Source: Aphrophora alni (Eukaryota > Arthropoda > Insecta > Hemiptera > Aphrophoridae). Taken from it: a stretch of 64,000 nucleotides of DNA. Shown here piece by piece: positions 61,801 to 64,000 of the stretch. The stretch's first letter is position 1; the number at the start of each line of letters is the position of its first letter. Under the pieces are notes generated by a model, which searched no databases, was not told the DNA's origin, and saw only the letters and a program-made list of their open reading frames with translations. The stretch is from contig OY740770.1 in NCBI GenBank assembly GCA_963513935.1, forward strand, positions 93,900,511 to 93,964,510, given 5' to 3'. The position numbers were made by a program, and so were the translations under genes.

Positions 61801-63735
61801 GAAATAAATGAAATTTATTTTTGTTCATTGTAAATTTCCTAAAATAATTGTTTAAGACTTATAATTAAATCTTATGTGAAAAAAAATAATGGTATAATTA
61901 CATCAACAAATTTACCAAATACATAATATTAAACAGCACACTGGATTGAAATTAAGAAAAAAGTGTATTTATTACGCATAACAATGTTATTAAACTTTTG
62001 TCAATTATTATTCATGAATAAAAATTTTACCTTAGAATTATTATCTCTTAGTTGAAAACCACGTGAACGCAAATATTTGCTTTAAAACAAAAAATCATAA
62101 CCTTTACAGTTTTCAGAATAATTAAAGCTGTTTTGTGGAATTAAATAATCATTATTATTTCCATTATCGTGGAATTCCATCATGTACCGACTGTTGTAAC
62201 ATTAAATTATAAACAATACAATAATTTTATGATAGGAAGGTAAACGATTTTTCATTGAAATATAACGTTTGCAGGTGACTCAAAAAATTAAACATATAAA
62301 TTTACAAAAAAAGTTGTTAATAAATGTATTATAAAAAACCTTTAATATTTTAATTTTTGACGATAATGTAAAACCATTTGACTAGCAATGATAACTTCCC
62401 CACAGGTTGAATGAAAAACAAAATGTCTTATCTATATAAACATGCACTATAAAATAATCACCCCTTTGTACAAACTCAGCTATTGGAAAGCACCTAAATA
62501 CATACAACAATAAGTTTCATTCATGAATCTAATATAGGCTACAATAACACGTTTCTAGACACTAGTTTTAGGATGTTTCGTTACATTTCAACATATTGTC
62601 TTGTCGTCCTTTGTAATTGATCACTACCACTGTAAATGTCAGACATCAGCCAAAAGAATTATCACTTAAAAAGATAGAGAATCTTTAGCAAAGAATTTAA
62701 AAACTCTGATACTGTAACTCAAATATATTTTCTTGAATGCAAAATATTAGTTTTGAGACATTCTAACTAATCTAACATTTATGTTTTACTATGCACAAAC
62801 GGGTACACTGCTACTTGCGTTTGTTTAAAAAGTTAAAACTATTTTATAGATTTTCAACAAATTATACAAGTGAAAATATATTTTTTTCCGGAAAGAAACT
62901 CTGTTTTATTTTTAATAATATAGTTACAAAAGGGTTCAATCTTAAAAAAATATATCAGATAATAGTTATTTGTTTCCGTATGTGGTTAAGTTAAAGTTAC
63001 TGTTACAAATAACAGTAATGTACGTGATAAAGTTGGTGGATTTCAATTTATGGTAAATTATTAGAAAATTATTTCCATTGTTATGTTTTACTTCTTGCTT
63101 GAGAAGTGTTTAAAAGCAATGACATAACTTAAAACCAAATCCGTAACAATTAACTTTCCAATTATGTAGAAAGGAAAGGGTTGACAGGGGTAAAATATAT
63201 TGTGACGTTATAGATCTTACTCAATGTTTCGGGATACCCTGAACATATTTAGACCAATTTTTAAATTATTTTTCTGTTCAACTGACTAAACCTTGTTTAA
63301 CCCATTACCTTAAGAATATAGAATGGGTTCAAAACTTTAAAATTTTATAACGGTCAAAAGTCCAATGGAATGATTTGGTTGTAAATCTAATAGCTCTATG
63401 GTTGAAGATTAAAATAAGGGAAAAGTTTAAAACACATTTATAAAATTTATTATTTAAAAACAAAAATAATATTCCCCTTGATATTAAATAGTCGGGTGTA
63501 TCAGAGTTTATTTTAGTCAGTCAAAATAAGTTTCCTTTTTATAAATATTCTAAATTATGTTTAAAAAGGATAACTATTATCTAAGTTAATATAAATATAA
63601 CTTTTATAAAAAGCTGTTTTATTTAATAAACTATAACATAAGAAAAACATAATACAAGAAAATACTTAGTCTTTATACATTCCTTATTAGTGTCGATTTA
63701 AGTTTCTTAATGATGAGACTCAGTAAATACTTATT
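58860..63735. other. AT-rich DNA with no supported gene
   Basis: Contains a 12-base C run (59135-59146) and A/T homopolymers. Frames at 58934-59125 (minus) and 62791-62994 (+) are not supported. No TE relic was recognised. Confidence 0.6.
59135..59146. repeat. Poly-C run
   Basis: Twelve consecutive C. Confidence 0.97.
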
Positions 63736-63737
63736 CA

Positions 63738-63900
63738 ACTTGGAATCTAATTAAACACTAATTAGTTCATTACATAATTTCTGTAACGCTTGAATTATGT
63801 TTACTTAACACCAGATAAGATTAAAGCAATTTATTATTAGGGGAATAAAAGTGTAATATCAAAGATTTTCTCTTAAAATCACGTTTAATTTGCATTACCA
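63738..63900 (+). mobile_element. Interspersed repeat family C, copy 3 (partial)
   Basis: ACTAATTAGTTCATTACATA, AATTTCTGTAACGCTTGAAT and TCACGTTTAATTTGCATTA line up with the first half of the 54-kb and 46-kb copies. The expected TA site is replaced by short A/T-rich sequence. The second half (satellite unit, GTCY part) is missing or lies beyond the window. Confidence 0.6.
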
Positions 63901-64000
63901 AATTATTCAACTAACATTGAAAAAGTACATTATATTTATATTATGTAATTCTAATAATTATAAAAAGTTACCGTACTTAATTATATTATATAATAGTAAT

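Overview
The window looks like AT-rich, non-coding nuclear DNA from an animal, most likely an insect. Composition is roughly 70% A+T by eye. There are no operons, ribosome binding sites or dense ORFs. Long (TA)n, (GA)n and (TC)n microsatellites are scattered throughout, and the recognisable relics are arthropod-type transposable elements (TEs). I found no complete protein-coding gene and no intact tRNA, rRNA or snRNA gene. Most open frames are chance frames or microsatellite read-through.

Left part (1-16 kb): AT-rich DNA with microsatellites, a degenerate tRNA-derived SINE on the minus strand (about 2190-2334), a cluster of three CAGCTG E-boxes (6877-6959), short tandem duplications, and two short coding-like frames (3004-3123 and 14054-14275). 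At 16060-16410 lies the largest low-AT island. It has a CACCC/KLF-like box, an arthropod-type TCAGT initiator and a good 5' splice donor at 16408. It is the best candidate for a promoter and non-coding first exon (+ strand), and if that is right much of the DNA to its right could be intron. A second island with donors follows at 16920-17035.

Middle part (16.4-38 kb): mostly featureless AT-rich DNA. It holds an ACAG-type repeat terminus (23124), a 54-codon coding-like frame on the minus strand (24804-24965), an island with interleaved inverted repeats and duplicated TATATAGTG motifs (25501-25640), small hairpins and a consensus Rel/NF-kB site (33620-33630).

Right part (38-64 kb): a TE graveyard. 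It contains a decayed Tc1/mariner-superfamily transposase (40335-40670), a decayed non-LTR retrotransposon reverse-transcriptase 3' end (41040-41580, minus) and four families of diverged interspersed repeats that I recognised by comparing parts of the window with each other. Family A is at 44.4 and 58.6 kb. Family B is at 38.5, 51.1 and 55.5 kb. Family C is at 46, 54.1 and 63.7 kb, with a possible fragment at 54.7 kb. Family D is at 42.6 and 52.6 kb. Family C carries microsatellites and a GTCY-type motif like the dipteran mini-me elements; one copy has grown a (TA)n tract, a perfect 273-bp (TC)n tract and a five-unit minisatellite.

The most interesting item is a complete hammerhead-ribozyme-like core at 48403-48445, with all conserved core nucleotides, a 6-bp helix I with a bulge, and a very short helix III. 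It sits between two 10-bp direct repeats (48362-48371 and 48493-48502). This matches the small type I hammerheads known from Penelope-like retroelements and retrozyme-like elements.
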